Shown piece after piece: positions 19,008-27,652 of a stretch of DNA of 64,000 nucleotides; positions within the stretch are counted from its first letter, which is position 1; every line of letters starts with the position of its first letter. This stretch comes from Demequina aurantiaca (GTDB lineage Bacteria > Actinomycetota > Actinomycetes > Actinomycetales > Demequinaceae), in contig NZ_BBRF01000001.1 in assembly GCF_000975135.1 (NCBI RefSeq), positions 1,490,380-1,554,379 of the forward strand. Reading direction: 5' to 3'. Below the pieces are notes generated by a model, which was given only the letters and a program-made list of their open reading frames with translations, made no database searches and was not told the DNA's origin. The translations under genes were made by a program, and so were the position numbers.

Positions 19008-19577
19008 TTACTCGTCGAGTGGCGTGACAAGTGCTTGGTCAAACTGTCGGTGCTCGGAGGTCTGATAGGTGTCAAAGTCGCCGGGAGTGAGGACGAACTC
19101 CTCGGTGCTGGTGAGCGTGAAAAAGTAGTCGTACTTCATCTGTTCATCGTCGATGAACTGCAAACTGGCTTCCGCGCTCCCGTCCGCGCTGACGCCGTTC
19201 ACGGTGATATTCGCTACCGTGGCTCCAGTTCCGTCGGATGTCGAGGAGGTGACCTCCTCGTACCCGGCGTCGACGAAGGCCGCCTCCATGTCTTCTTGCG
19301 TTGGCGGCGGGCCCATCAACCTCGCGCCCACCTTCGCCGTGACGGTGACGTTGGTGCCTTCCATTCCGCCCCGCTGTTCGATTCCTCGGTCTGCTTGCAC
19401 AATCGTCGCGTCGAGGTCATCGGTAATCTGGGGCAGAGCCAACTCCGCCGCGTCTAGAAGCGAAGCGGTCGCCGCGTCGACGTCGGCCGCGTCTCCGGTG
19501 GCCCCGGCCGTGCATGCCGACAACAACGCGATACATGCGGCGCCGGTCGCCAGCCAGTTTGTGGTTGCTCGTGTCAT
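19008..19577 (-). CDS. Putative lipoprotein of the WXG100/DUF1023 operon
   Basis: A 189-residue exported lipoprotein: signal peptide to lipobox LLSAC (Cys near residue 22), then a mixed alpha/beta domain without a family I can name. Its ATG overlaps the hydrolase stop by 4 bases (ATGA), so it is the last member of a four-gene coupled operon. An outer-face partner, immunity-like or inhibitor role is conceivable from context, but nothing in the sequence proves it. Confidence 0.75.
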   Translation of the reverse strand: MTRATTNWLATGAACIALLSACTAGATGDAADVDAATASLLDAAELALPQITDDLDATIVQADRGIEQRGGMEGTNVTVTAKVGARLMGPPPTQEDMEAAFVDAGYEEVTSSTSDGTGATVANITVNGVSADGSAEASLQFIDDEQMKYDYFFTLTSTEEFVLTPGDFDTYQTSEHRQFDQALVTPLDE

Positions 19578-21358
19578 TCGCGTCGTATCCGAATCTCATC
19601 GTCTGTTGACAAAGTGGGGGTGGGCGTGCGGGATGCTTCGGGGTCCTGCGGCGGGCCCCACCAAGGATCATGCACATACTCCGCCTGGTTCACCTCGTCG
19701 TAGTCGCCCACCATGATCTGCCCCATGTTAAAAATGGCTTCGGTGCCGCGGTCGTAGTATTTGACGTGGTCATCTATATTTCGATGCCAGGATGCCCTGG
19801 ATTCGTCTTCGGCCTGAAAACGCGTTGCGCCAAAGTCGTCCTCAGCAACATCGTTGCCGAGGCCCGCGCCTCCCAAGGTGTGACCTCCCACCCAGCCGTT
19901 GTCGGCAAGGGCAGCCACGACGTCGCGGCTGGAATTGCCGGTCCACACCCGCGGCACGTGGAGGTCGGACGCCTGGTCAACACTCCCTCCGGCGCCGGGG
20001 CTGCCAATGAGCACCAGGTTGTCGACGTCGAGGCCCGCGTCGGATGCGGCGTGAGCTGAAGTCGTCGACCCATATGAGTGCCCGATCACGGTCATCAGGG
20101 GCGGATGTGAACTGCGAACCGACTGGATCCCACTCACGTACTTCGACAGCCGCTCGCCGCCGTCGATGGCGGCCGACTCCGTCACCGTGTGGCCCAGATC
20201 AAAGTCACTCGGGTTGTTGTAGCCAATCCAGGCGATGGTGGCGCTGGTGCTATACGGGTCGGAAAGTCGTGCGGACTCGTACAGGTTTCGCGCATCCGCC
20301 GCGTAGTCAGGAATGCTCGAGCCGTCTGTCATGATTCCCGGAACGCTCACGGAAACGTTGTCTGCCGTATCCGGGTCGCCGACCGCGATAGCGACGGCAC
20401 CATCGTTTCCAAAGGCCGCTGGCTGATAGAGCATCAGGGAGACGGGAATGGGTTCACCCGTGATGGGATCAATGGTGGTGGCGTCGTCGCCACTGCGGCC
20501 CTCTGACTCGTCCAACGCCCGTTGTGCCGCGCGAATGTTGTCCCCATGAACCCTCTGCTCTGAGGTAAGTTCCCCGCGGCTTTCGGCCAGGTCGAGCTGC
20601 GCGACGTCGTTCTCGAGCAGGAGCCTGTTGGCCTGATCGCGAACCTCCGCGCTAAGACCATCCGCAGCGCCTATCACCTCCGGGTACGCGGCAATCACGG
20701 CGAATTGTTGGTCCTCAGTGAGCGAGTCCCACCAGTCGTTGACCTCCTGCGGGCTTGAGCCCCCACCTGGCGCGCCGGGGAGCTTCATCGCGGCATCTGC
20801 ACCGTCGCCCTTGGCCGCTATCTTGCGCGCCTCAGAAACTGTGTCGACTGCTGCCAGCGCCGCGCGAAGTGTCGAGTTATTCGCGTCGATCGAGGCTTCA
20901 AACTCATTGACAGAGGAGACGTAGTTGCGCCGTGACAGGCGAAGATCCTGCGCCCAACCCTGTAGGGCAGAAGAGTCGTCGTCGGTGGCAATCCTTACCT
21001 CTGCCGCCAGCGACCGAATGCTTGAGTTGAGCGAAGTGTGCCAGTCCACCAGGGTCTCGCGCGTGGATTCGAGGCGTTCCATCGTGTCGCCGTAGTCCCA
21101 CATCGCCTTGGCCGCGCGGCGGATCGCGAGCGAGGCGGCATCGGCGTCCTTGGCGCTTGCCTTTACTCTGTCGCCGTAGGCCGTCGCACCTGCGCCCACC
21201 CAGCCATCAAGAATGTTATTGGCCGCGCACGCGGTATCGAGGTCGTCCAGTGCCGACGATGCTCGCAGGAGTTCGGAAGCGCACTCGTTGACTGCAGCCG
21301 AGTTGCCGTGGAGTGGAGGCACCGAGTCGACGAGTTCAGGGACCGAGACGTGGGTCAT
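19574..21358 (-). CDS. Alpha/beta hydrolase, DUF1023 type, with WXG100-like N-terminal helical region
   Basis: A 594-residue protein. Residues 1-200 are mostly helical and resemble the long WXG-type domains of ESX-associated proteins (AWG/WMG-type turns are replaced by LDGWVGAGA). The C-terminal half is an alpha/beta hydrolase with the nucleophile elbow VIGHSYGS, then NLVLIGSPGAGG and a His-containing tail. The ATG at 21358 overlaps the upstream stop by 4 bases; 82 further in-frame codons upstream are Arg-rich shadow sequence over the WXG gene. It may be a type VII-exported esterase/lipase; no secretion machinery is in the window. Confidence 0.82.
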   Translation of the reverse strand: MTHVSVPELVDSVPPLHGNSAAVNECASELLRASSALDDLDTACAANNILDGWVGAGATAYGDRVKASAKDADAASLAIRRAAKAMWDYGDTMERLESTRETLVDWHTSLNSSIRSLAAEVRIATDDDSSALQGWAQDLRLSRRNYVSSVNEFEASIDANNSTLRAALAAVDTVSEARKIAAKGDGADAAMKLPGAPGGGSSPQEVNDWWDSLTEDQQFAVIAAYPEVIGAADGLSAEVRDQANRLLLENDVAQLDLAESRGELTSEQRVHGDNIRAAQRALDESEGRSGDDATTIDPITGEPIPVSLMLYQPAAFGNDGAVAIAVGDPDTADNVSVSVPGIMTDGSSIPDYAADARNLYESARLSDPYSTSATIAWIGYNNPSDFDLGHTVTESAAIDGGERLSKYVSGIQSVRSSHPPLMTVIGHSYGSTTSAHAASDAGLDVDNLVLIGSPGAGGSVDQASDLHVPRVWTGNSSRDVVAALADNGWVGGHTLGGAGLGNDVAEDDFGATRFQAEDESRASWHRNIDDHVKYYDRGTEAIFNMGQIMVGDYDEVNQAEYVHDPWWGPPQDPEASRTPTPTLSTDDEIRIRRE

Positions 21359-21654
21359 GACATGTAGCCGAACAGCCGGTTGAACTCTTCCTGACCCGCG
21401 TAGTCGTTGTCGATGTACGCCGTCCACGCGGCGTTGAGGGCATCCGAGGTGTCCTCCGCGCGCTCCGCGATCCCCTGGGTCGCCTCGGACCACGTGGAAA
21501 GGAATGCCGTCACGGCCGCGCCAACGGCGGGGTCGAATCCTGACGAGTCTGCGTTGGCGACGGCACTGGACGCGGATGTCACCGCCTGTGACTGGTCGAG
21601 CCACAGAAGGGCCGCGTTGGAGATGACGGGGATATCGACGAACTGTTCAGGCAT
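21355..21654 (-). CDS. WXG100-like small helical protein
   Basis: A 99-residue protein with the size and helix-turn-helix profile of WXG100/ESX-like proteins. The central turn is degenerate (FLSTWSEATQGIAERAED instead of a clean WXG), and a second helix runs DALNAAWTAYIDND. It has no signal peptide. It starts at ATG 21654, inside the end of the upstream gene (8-base overlap), and overlaps the hydrolase by 4 bases. It probably pairs with the helical domain of the hydrolase. Confidence 0.7.
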   Translation of the reverse strand: MPEQFVDIPVISNAALLWLDQSQAVTSASSAVANADSSGFDPAVGAAVTAFLSTWSEATQGIAERAEDTSDALNAAWTAYIDNDYAGQEEFNRLFGYMS

Positions 21655-22168
21655 CGTCGCGTCCCGTCAGCGCGGAGGCGGATTCGGCTCCCACACGCAT
21701 CTCCTCACCGGTAGCGCGAATCGAGACCATGCCGTCGAAGATCGTGACACGCACGAACATCCGTTCAGCTGTCGCGTCCACCCACACGACCTCGGATTCA
21801 TTGCGCGCCTCGGGCTTCCACCCCAGTTGCTGAAGGCGGAAGGAAAGCATCTCGCGGTCCGTGGGGGTGTCGCCGGAGGCGGGTGCGCGCACTGACGACT
21901 GCGGTTCGACGGCGTCGTCACCGATCCCGCGCCAAGTGCCGCGCGGCGTCTCATTCAGGTGCAACATCTCGGCGATCAGCGCGATGCGTCGCTGAAGGGT
22001 GTCGAACGCACGTTGAGCGTCGTCGACTGTTGTGGTCGCCGGTGCTGAGGCTGGCTCGCTCTCGTCGGGCGCGTGGGAGGCATCTTGCGGGAGTAGTACC
22101 AATGTGACGTCAGGGTGGTCACGCCGGAACGTCGCCCACATCGGATCGCTAGGTAACGGCTGGTCCAT
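21647..22168 (-). CDS. Hypothetical protein, first gene of the WXG100/DUF1023 operon
   Basis: A 173-residue soluble protein with no family I recognise. An N-terminal stretch (MWATFRRDHPDVTLVLLP) is followed by an Ala/Glu/Thr-rich linker, one helix with heptad character (AQRAFDTLQRRIALIAEML) and a C-terminal alpha/beta part (MFVRVTIFDGMVSIRA). It overlaps the WXG100-like gene by 8 bases, so it belongs to that unit. A chaperone or adaptor role for the downstream proteins is a guess from position. Confidence 0.6.
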   Translation of the reverse strand: MDQPLPSDPMWATFRRDHPDVTLVLLPQDASHAPDESEPASAPATTTVDDAQRAFDTLQRRIALIAEMLHLNETPRGTWRGIGDDAVEPQSSVRAPASGDTPTDREMLSFRLQQLGWKPEARNESEVVWVDATAERMFVRVTIFDGMVSIRATGEEMRVGAESASALTGRDDA

Positions 22169-22222
22169 GGGCTGAATCTAACAGGTCAAGAGCGTCCATG
22201 TTTGTGCATTTCCGCACACGCG

Positions 22223-22972
22223 CTAGTCCCGTTTGCTTGCGATGTAGATGGTCGCCGTCGCGTCCCTGCCCTGCAACGGATTGGGGAACGTGATGACCTC
22301 AGTGGCGACATTCGTGAAGACCGCCTCGAGTATGGACAGGTATTCGTCCTCGGGTGGGTCGTTGGACCACATCGCGTACACGCCCCCCGGTCGCAACTGT
22401 CGTTCTACAGCGGTCATCCCGTTGAGCCCGTAGAAACCCTCGCTGCCGTCCGCCAGCAGGTGCGTGGGGGAGTGGTCGATGTCGAGCAGCACCGCGTCGA
22501 ACAAACGCCCGGGTTCGGAGGCGTCGTAGCCCTCGCCGTAGGACATTGCGAAGAAGTCGCCTTGCTGGAAGTTGCACCGGTCGTCGCCGGTCAGCGCCGG
22601 GCTAGCAGGCACCAAGTTGTCGTTGTGCCAGTCGATCAACGGCTGAACGAGCTCGACGACGACCAGGCTGCCGACCTCCGGGTGCTCCAGTGCGGCGACG
22701 GCCGTATAGCCAAGCCCCAGGCCGCCCACGGCGACGTCGAAGCGGCGCCCGGCCGCAGCATCGTCCGCTTGGGAGGCATTTGCCGCAAGCCTGGCGAGAC
22801 CGAGGTGGGACAGCGCGATCTCGGCGGCGGTGAACTGGCTGGACATGAGCCATTCGTCATTCAGCTTGACCTCAAAGACGTCCTGCTGGGTGACGAGGTC
22901 GTAGCGCCGGCGCAGGGTCACCTCGCCGATGGGTGTATCCGCGTAGCCGAGCTCCTCCAGGCGTGCGCTCAC
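22223..22972 (-). CDS. Spermidine-synthase-like SAM-dependent methyltransferase
   Basis: A 249-residue Rossmann-fold protein resembling polyamine synthase/class I methyltransferases. The nucleotide-binding loop is VAVGGLGLGYTAVAAL, with acidic strand end VVVELVQPLIDWHND and later LFDAVLLDIDHSP. Members of this group in actinobacteria are usually annotated as spermidine synthase-like without proven activity. The start is set at GTG 22972, whose GTGA overlaps the trmL stop; a TTG 13 codons upstream is possible but lies deeper in trmL. Confidence 0.75.
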   Translation of the reverse strand: MSARLEELGYADTPIGEVTLRRRYDLVTQQDVFEVKLNDEWLMSSQFTAAEIALSHLGLARLAANASQADDAAAGRRFDVAVGGLGLGYTAVAALEHPEVGSLVVVELVQPLIDWHNDNLVPASPALTGDDRCNFQQGDFFAMSYGEGYDASEPGRLFDAVLLDIDHSPTHLLADGSEGFYGLNGMTAVERQLRPGGVYAMWSNDPPEDEYLSILEAVFTNVATEVITFPNPLQGRDATATIYIASKRD

Positions 22973-23484
22973 GGGGTGTCCAATGTGGCGGCGAAACTCG
23001 ACTGCCGCCAAGCCTCGTAGACCACCAGGGATGCGGCGTTGGTGAGGTTGAGCGAGCGGCGTCCGGGCAGCATCGGGATGCGGACGCGATCCGTGATGCG
23101 CGGGTGGGCCATCGCCTCCTCGGGCAAGCCGGTGGGCTCGGGACCGAACAGCAGAATGTCGTCCGGGCGGTACTCGATGTCCGAGTACACGGTGTCGGCC
23201 TTGGCCGTGTACGCGAAGACGCGAGCGTGGGGCACGGCCGCCAGAAAGGCCTCGAATGAGGCGTGCACCGTCACGGTCGCGAGGTCGTGATAGTCCAACC
23301 CCGCGCGCTTGAGTTTGGGCTCTGAAAGGTCGAATCCCAGCGGCTCGATCAGGTGCAGGTGCGCCCCGGTGACCGCGGAGAGGCGAATGGCGGCACCCGT
23401 GTTCTCAGGGATGCGCGGTTCATAGTAGGCGAGCGACGGTGCGGCGCTCAGCGATTGAGCACCCGTGTCGGCGGCAGCAGCCAT
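22969..23484 (-). CDS. trmL: tRNA (cytidine/uridine-34-2'-O)-methyltransferase TrmL
   Basis: A 171-residue SPOUT methyltransferase that would methylate the wobble nucleotide of tRNA-Leu isoacceptors. The three SPOUT motifs are present: EPRIPENTGAAIRL, LLFGPEPTGLPEEAM and RSLNLTNAASLVVYEAWR, the last two forming the trefoil knot and SAM site. The first 15 residues are an Ala/Ser-rich extension, so the true start might be a little later than ATG 23484. It is coupled to the methyltransferase-like gene by a GTGA overlap. Confidence 0.9.
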   Translation of the reverse strand: MAAAADTGAQSLSAAPSLAYYEPRIPENTGAAIRLSAVTGAHLHLIEPLGFDLSEPKLKRAGLDYHDLATVTVHASFEAFLAAVPHARVFAYTAKADTVYSDIEYRPDDILLFGPEPTGLPEEAMAHPRITDRVRIPMLPGRRSLNLTNAASLVVYEAWRQSSFAATLDTP

Positions 23485-23491
23485 GCCTGCC

Positions 23492-23929
23492 CTAGGTCGC
23501 GATCGTGAACGAGATCGAGATGTTGACCACCAGCGCCACGGCGATCAGCATGAGGCCCAGGCCGAGCATTCCGAGCTTGGCATCGGAGGCCTGCTTGGAG
23601 CCGAGCGCGATGGTCGCGTGACGAAGCAGACGGTCCTTAGTGGACTCCTCTGCTGCGGCCTTTGCCGCGGCTTCCGCGTCGGCCTCCGCCTGCGCTGCCT
23701 CGGCGGCTTCCGCCTCCGCCTTTGCTGCTGCCGCCTTCGCCGCGGAGGTCTTGGCGCCAGCGGTCTTCGCGGCCGATGCTCGGGCCGGCTTCGCGCGAGT
23801 GGCGGCGGGGGCTATGGGGGGCTCCGGCGCTGCCGGCGTGGGGCGCGAGTTCAGATACGTGATGGCGATCTGCGCCGTGATGCAGAGCAGGCCCGCGAGT
23901 ACGAGGACGATGATGACGAACGTTTGCAT
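23492..23929 (-). CDS. Small membrane protein with Ala/Lys/Glu-rich linker
   Basis: A 145-residue protein of unknown function. A first membrane helix (MQTFVIIVLVLAGLLCI) and a C-terminal one (KLGMLGLGLMLIAVALVV) are joined by about 85 residues almost entirely of Ala, Lys, Glu and Ala-Glu repeats, likely a long charged helix or coiled coil. It starts at ATG 23929 and ends 7 bases before trmL starts, so it is probably co-transcribed with it. Confidence 0.6.
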   Translation of the reverse strand: MQTFVIIVLVLAGLLCITAQIAITYLNSRPTPAAPEPPIAPAATRAKPARASAAKTAGAKTSAAKAAAAKAEAEAAEAAQAEADAEAAAKAAAEESTKDRLLRHATIALGSKQASDAKLGMLGLGLMLIAVALVVNISISFTIAT

Positions 23930-24022
23930 GGGTTGTTCCTCGCGTGAAGTGGTGAGAACGGTAGGACTAGTGTGACGGCTTCACGCACGCGGGGCAAGAA
24001 GTCGCGTGAAGATTGATCGGCG

Positions 24023-24694
24023 CTACTGGACGACAATCCCCAGGTGATCCGCGAATTGCGGCGCCAGCAACGCCACCTGAGTGTCGCTCATCGTCGCGCC
24101 CTTGAGCCCGTCCATGCCGGACACCGCGCCGATGCTCGCGCCGCGCAGGTCCAGGTCGGAGATCTGCGTGCGGTGCGCGGTCAGCACGCCAATGGTGCAG
24201 TCGACGAACGAGACCCGCGCGCCCTTGACGTCCATCAGGTCAAGCTCGTCGAACGTGCAGCCCGTCAACAGCACGTCGGTCAGCGTTGCGCCGCGTAGAT
24301 TCGCATAGGTGACCTTGCACTCGGTCAGGCGCGTCGCCCGCAGGTTCGCGCCGTACGCCTCCCAGGCGCCGATGCGCGAGGCGGTGATCTCAGCGCCAAC
24401 CCAGGAGGCATCGGGCGTCTGGAGAACGGGGACATTGAGACGGGTCAGGCGTGACTCGCCAAAGCGTGCCGCGGTCAGGTCAGCGTCACCCAGAGCGACG
24501 TTGACAAACTCGCAACCCACGAACGCGACGCCACGCAATGCCCGGTCGCCGAACGACGCATCAGCCCAGCGGAGCCCCTCGAGGGTGGTGTCCTCGTCGA
24601 TGTCGTATGCGTCAGCTTCGGTGAGGTGGCCGAGTTCGACTTCCCGGAGCTTGGGTCCCTGAGGGCCGTGGGAGGCGGTTGCGCGAGCTACCAA
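24023..24694 (-). CDS. Pentapeptide-repeat protein
   Basis: A right-handed beta-helix protein of about 223 residues. Pentapeptide-like units such as ADLTA, ANLRA, ANLRG and LDLRG recur through residues 50-200. Function within this family varies (gyrase protection, scaffolding) and cannot be assigned. No ATG is available; the best start is TTG at 24694, overlapping the cupin stop by 7 bases. The same frame stays open through the cupin gene to about 25075, but that part is Arg-rich shadow sequence. The start is therefore uncertain. Confidence 0.65.
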   Translation of the reverse strand: MVARATASHGPQGPKLREVELGHLTEADAYDIDEDTTLEGLRWADASFGDRALRGVAFVGCEFVNVALGDADLTAARFGESRLTRLNVPVLQTPDASWVGAEITASRIGAWEAYGANLRATRLTECKVTYANLRGATLTDVLLTGCTFDELDLMDVKGARVSFVDCTIGVLTAHRTQISDLDLRGASIGAVSGMDGLKGATMSDTQVALLAPQFADHLGIVVQ

Positions 24695-25116
24695 GGCATC
24701 GGCGACTCGGTGTCGCGCTTGGCGTCTGTGGGGATCTTGTCGAGTTCGCCGCCGCCAGCACGGATGCACATCCACTTGAGGGTAGTGGGGCTCTCGGGAG
24801 TGCAGCGCCACGTGCGGCGCACGCCCTGGCCCACCCGGACCGCGCTGCCCGCCGCGACCGGAATGATCTGCTCGTCGAGCGCCATCTCGCCCTCGCCGTC
24901 GAGGAAGACGTAGAGCTCCTCGAGCTCCGAGTGCGCATGCCAATAGCCTGCCTGCTCGCCAGGAGTAAGCGCGTTCGCGGTGAGGCCGATGTACTGCATG
25001 TCGAGCGCGTGGTCGACGACGCGCCGGCCCTCGCGCTGGGTCTGATCCGTAAAACCGCCAAAGTGCGAGCGCCACTCGTGCAGCGCGCCGATGTTGGTCA
25101 CTTCAAAATCGCTCAT
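24688..25116 (-). CDS. Cupin-domain protein
   Basis: A 142-residue single-domain cupin. The metal-binding motif region is WHAHSELEELYVFLDGEGEM, followed by the second-motif stretch VAAGSAVRVGQGVRRTW. It may bind a metal and a small ligand; the substrate is unknown. The ATG at 25116 is preceded by AAAGG. It overlaps the pentapeptide-repeat gene, so the two are expressed together. Confidence 0.82.
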   Translation of the reverse strand: MSDFEVTNIGALHEWRSHFGGFTDQTQREGRRVVDHALDMQYIGLTANALTPGEQAGYWHAHSELEELYVFLDGEGEMALDEQIIPVAAGSAVRVGQGVRRTWRCTPESPTTLKWMCIRAGGGELDKIPTDAKRDTESPMPW

Positions 25117-25207
25117 GAGTCGCCTTTCGCCCTGGGGATCTACTGTCGAGCGTAATTCTACGGCGGCCGATGCGGCAAATACCTGGCGCTTGCGGCTGGG
25201 TGGTGAT

Positions 25208-26980
25208 CTAGCGCGACGGAGCCGTCACTGCGCGCAGCACCGCATCTTGCTGCAACCAGCCCACCAGGTCGCCGTCGCCGTCGAGCACCGGCAGGCCATC
25301 ATCAGCATCTTCCTCGAGCATGGCGTCGAGGCACACGTCCAGTGTGGCGTCTGGCGACAGGTAGTTGCGCCACTCGATCAATTGGGCCACGGTGACTGCT
25401 GGGGCGTCATCGTCCTCGGCGAGCGCCGAGACGGCCGCGCCTGCCCGGACGACCCCCACAAACTCGCCTTCGGCGCTGACGACGGGCAAGCATCGGCGGC
25501 GGGTACTCAGTAGCACCTTGGACGCCTCGTTCAGGCTCATCTCGGTGTTGAGCGAGCGTGGGGGAGGATCCATCGCGGTGCGCACGGTGGTGGTGGCTAG
25601 TGCGGAGGTCTGCTTGCGGGCGTTGATGTCGATGCCGCGGCGCAGCAATTTCTTGGTGTAGATCGTGTCCTTGCTGAGGGCGGCCGAGGCGCCGGTGGCG
25701 ACCACCACGGCGAGCATCAGCGGCAGGATGATTGAGTACTCGCCCGTGAGCTCGAAAAGGATGATGACCGCCGTGATGGGCGCGCGGGCTGCGCCGGAGA
25801 AGACCGCCGCCATCGCGACGAGCGCGTAGGCGCCAGGGTTGATATTGAGGCTCGGGAACACATAGTTCATCGTCTGGCCAAACGCTGCGCCCAGCATGGC
25901 GCCGAGGAACAGGGATGGCGCAAAGACGCCACCCGAGCCGCCGATGCCGATGGTCAGGGAGGTGGCGAAGATCTTGGCTACCAGCAGGATGAGCAGGAAG
26001 CCGATGACGTACTTGCCGTCTACGGCGTTCTCCAGCACGGGGTAGCCAACTCCGTACATCTGGGGCAGGACCAGCAGGACGAGGCCGAGCAGCAGGCCGC
26101 CGACGCCGGGCCGCAGCCACTCGGGACCCTTCCAGATCTTGTCGGACAGGTCCTCGATGCCGTACAGCACCTTGACGAACAGCAGGGCCACCCCGGCCGC
26201 GAGCAGGCCAAGGACGATGTACAGCAGGTATTCGGCGTGGCTGTTGACCGAGAATTCCGGCAGCACCAGGAACGGGTCGTCGCCCAGGAAGGCGCGCCCG
26301 ATGACCGAGGCAACCACGGAGGACAGCACCACGGCGCCAAACGAGCTCACCGCGAACGACCCGAGCAACAGCTCGAGCGCGAAGAAGACGCCCGCGATGG
26401 GGGCGTTGAACGTGGCCGCGATACCGCCGGCGGCGCCGCAGGCCACCAGCATGCGCACGCGCGACTCGGGCAGCCGGGCCAGGTGGGCGAGCGATGAGCC
26501 CATCGCCGAGCCGATCTGAACGATAGGGCCCTCGCGTCCCACGGAGCCACCGGATCCGATGGTGATGGCGGAAGCCAGTCCCTTGACGACCGCAACCTTG
26601 GCGGGGATGCGTCCGCCGCGCTTGTGGATCGCGTACATGACCTCGGGGACGCCGTGGCCGCGGGCCTCGCGAGCGAACTTGTGGACCAGCGGGCCGTAGA
26701 TCAGGCCACCGACGGCGGGGGCGAGGACGACGAAGAACGCGCCCAGCCAGGGAACCCAGTGGTTGGGCGGGTGGCCGGTGGTAGCCGAGTAGTCCTCCGT
26801 GCCGGTGAAGATGAGGGTGGCCTTCTCGATCAGCCAGCGGAACGCAATGGCTCCAAATCCGGCACCGACGCCGACCACGAGGGACAAGCCGATGATGGTC
26901 GCGTACTCGGAGCGCTGCGCGTTCGGGGTGGGGCGCCACGCGAGCGCGTCACGAAGGTTTTTTCCGATGGAGGCGAACAC
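25208..26980 (-). CDS. ClC-family chloride channel/transporter with CBS domains
   Basis: A 590-residue voltage-gated ClC protein with about ten or more membrane helices, exchanging or conducting chloride. The anion-selectivity motifs are visible: ARGHGVPEVM (equivalent of GSGIP), GREGPIVQIGSAMG (with the gating Glu) and GSGGVFAPSLFLGA. Residues about 455-590 form a CBS pair that usually binds nucleotides. The start is GTG at 26980. It is divergent from a MarR gene 69 bases away, which is its likely regulator. Confidence 0.94.
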   Translation of the reverse strand: MFASIGKNLRDALAWRPTPNAQRSEYATIIGLSLVVGVGAGFGAIAFRWLIEKATLIFTGTEDYSATTGHPPNHWVPWLGAFFVVLAPAVGGLIYGPLVHKFAREARGHGVPEVMYAIHKRGGRIPAKVAVVKGLASAITIGSGGSVGREGPIVQIGSAMGSSLAHLARLPESRVRMLVACGAAGGIAATFNAPIAGVFFALELLLGSFAVSSFGAVVLSSVVASVIGRAFLGDDPFLVLPEFSVNSHAEYLLYIVLGLLAAGVALLFVKVLYGIEDLSDKIWKGPEWLRPGVGGLLLGLVLLVLPQMYGVGYPVLENAVDGKYVIGFLLILLVAKIFATSLTIGIGGSGGVFAPSLFLGAMLGAAFGQTMNYVFPSLNINPGAYALVAMAAVFSGAARAPITAVIILFELTGEYSIILPLMLAVVVATGASAALSKDTIYTKKLLRRGIDINARKQTSALATTTVRTAMDPPPRSLNTEMSLNEASKVLLSTRRRCLPVVSAEGEFVGVVRAGAAVSALAEDDDAPAVTVAQLIEWRNYLSPDATLDVCLDAMLEEDADDGLPVLDGDGDLVGWLQQDAVLRAVTAPSR

Positions 26981-27049
26981 TCAATCTCCAGACATTTGTA
27001 CTTATGCAACTTTTGTATGTTAGCAGGCGATGACCCGTAGGATGTCCGC
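26981..27049. promoter_or_regulatory. Divergent clc/marR promoter region with operator-like repeat
   Basis: The 69-bp gap is AT-rich compared with its surroundings. TTGTACTTATGCAA at 26996-27009 is an imperfect inverted repeat of the size bound by MarR dimers, and outer ACAT/ATGT ends at 26992-27020 extend the symmetry. This is where the adjacent regulator would be expected to bind. Core promoter elements were not resolved. Confidence 0.5.
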
Positions 27050-27523
27050 ATGACTTCTTCGCGAGACGCGGCATCGGCCGCCATCACGGCCACGGTGACG
27101 TCCTCACGGGCACTGCTCGGCATCGTCGCCAGGTCGATGTCTGGCGCTCTCGAGGAGCTGTCGCTGGTGCAGTTCCGTTTGCTGGTGGTGCTGGACAGTG
27201 CCGGGCCCCAGCGCATGGGCGACCTCGCGGTATCGCTGGGCGTGCATCCGTCGACGCTGAGCCGCACGGTGGACCGGCTAGAGGCCGGCGGTTGGATCTC
27301 GCGCGAGGTGAGTGCGGAGAGTCGTCGGGAGGTCATCGTGGCGGTGTCTGACAAGGGGCACGGCATGGTTGCGGAGGTGACGCGCACGCGCCGTCGTGCG
27401 ATCGCTTCCGTGTTGCGCGACCTCGATCCCGCGGACCGCGAGGCGGTGCGTATTGGCATGACGCTGTTCGCTGAGGCGGCGGGGGAGCCGTCCGCTCCAG
27501 ACATGCTCACGTTGGGGCTCTAG
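27050..27523 (+). CDS. MarR-family transcriptional regulator
   Basis: A 157-residue winged-helix regulator. The DNA-binding core reads MGDLAVSLGVHPSTLSRTVDRLEAGGWI, and the wing is around SRREVIVAVSDKG. Divergent arrangement with the ClC transporter gene suggests it controls that gene and itself. The ATG at 27050 has AGGA nine bases upstream. The ligand is unknown. It differs clearly from the second MarR protein downstream. Confidence 0.88.
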   Translation: MTSSRDAASAAITATVTSSRALLGIVARSMSGALEELSLVQFRLLVVLDSAGPQRMGDLAVSLGVHPSTLSRTVDRLEAGGWISREVSAESRREVIVAVSDKGHGMVAEVTRTRRRAIASVLRDLDPADREAVRIGMTLFAEAAGEPSAPDMLTLGL

Positions 27524-27541
27524 GGCCTCCCGGTCCTGGCG

Positions 27542-27584
27542 TTGACACGGCGCGCCATCGATGTAAACATGTTAGTTGGCTAAC
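27542..27584 (+). promoter_or_regulatory. Promoter and MarR-type operator for the marR-ABC exporter operon
   Basis: TTGACA at 27542-27547 is a consensus -35 box; TAAACA at 27564-27569 is a fair -10 after 16 bases. Two bases further lies the perfect inverted repeat GTTAG-TTGG-CTAAC (27571-27584), covering the expected transcription start. This is the classic layout for autorepression by the MarR protein encoded directly downstream. Confidence 0.7.
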
Positions 27585-27652
27585 GAATTAAAAAACCGCG
27601 CCCGATGGTGCCGCGTCCGGTGGCCGGCTGATGGAAGCCAAGGAGGAACATC

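Noticed and set aside
21359..21604. 82-codon upstream extension of the DUF1023 hydrolase
   Set aside because: It is Arg/Gly-rich shadow over the WXG100-like gene; the ATGA overlap at 21358 gives a far better start.
24695..25075. N-terminal extension of the pentapeptide-repeat protein through the cupin gene
   Set aside because: The extension is Arg-rich, has no homology features and overlaps a good cupin gene in another frame.
25407..26939. A 510-codon minus-strand frame inside the ClC gene
   Set aside because: It is the out-of-frame shadow of the ClC transporter, almost entirely Arg, Pro, Gly and His, with no membrane helices or motifs.
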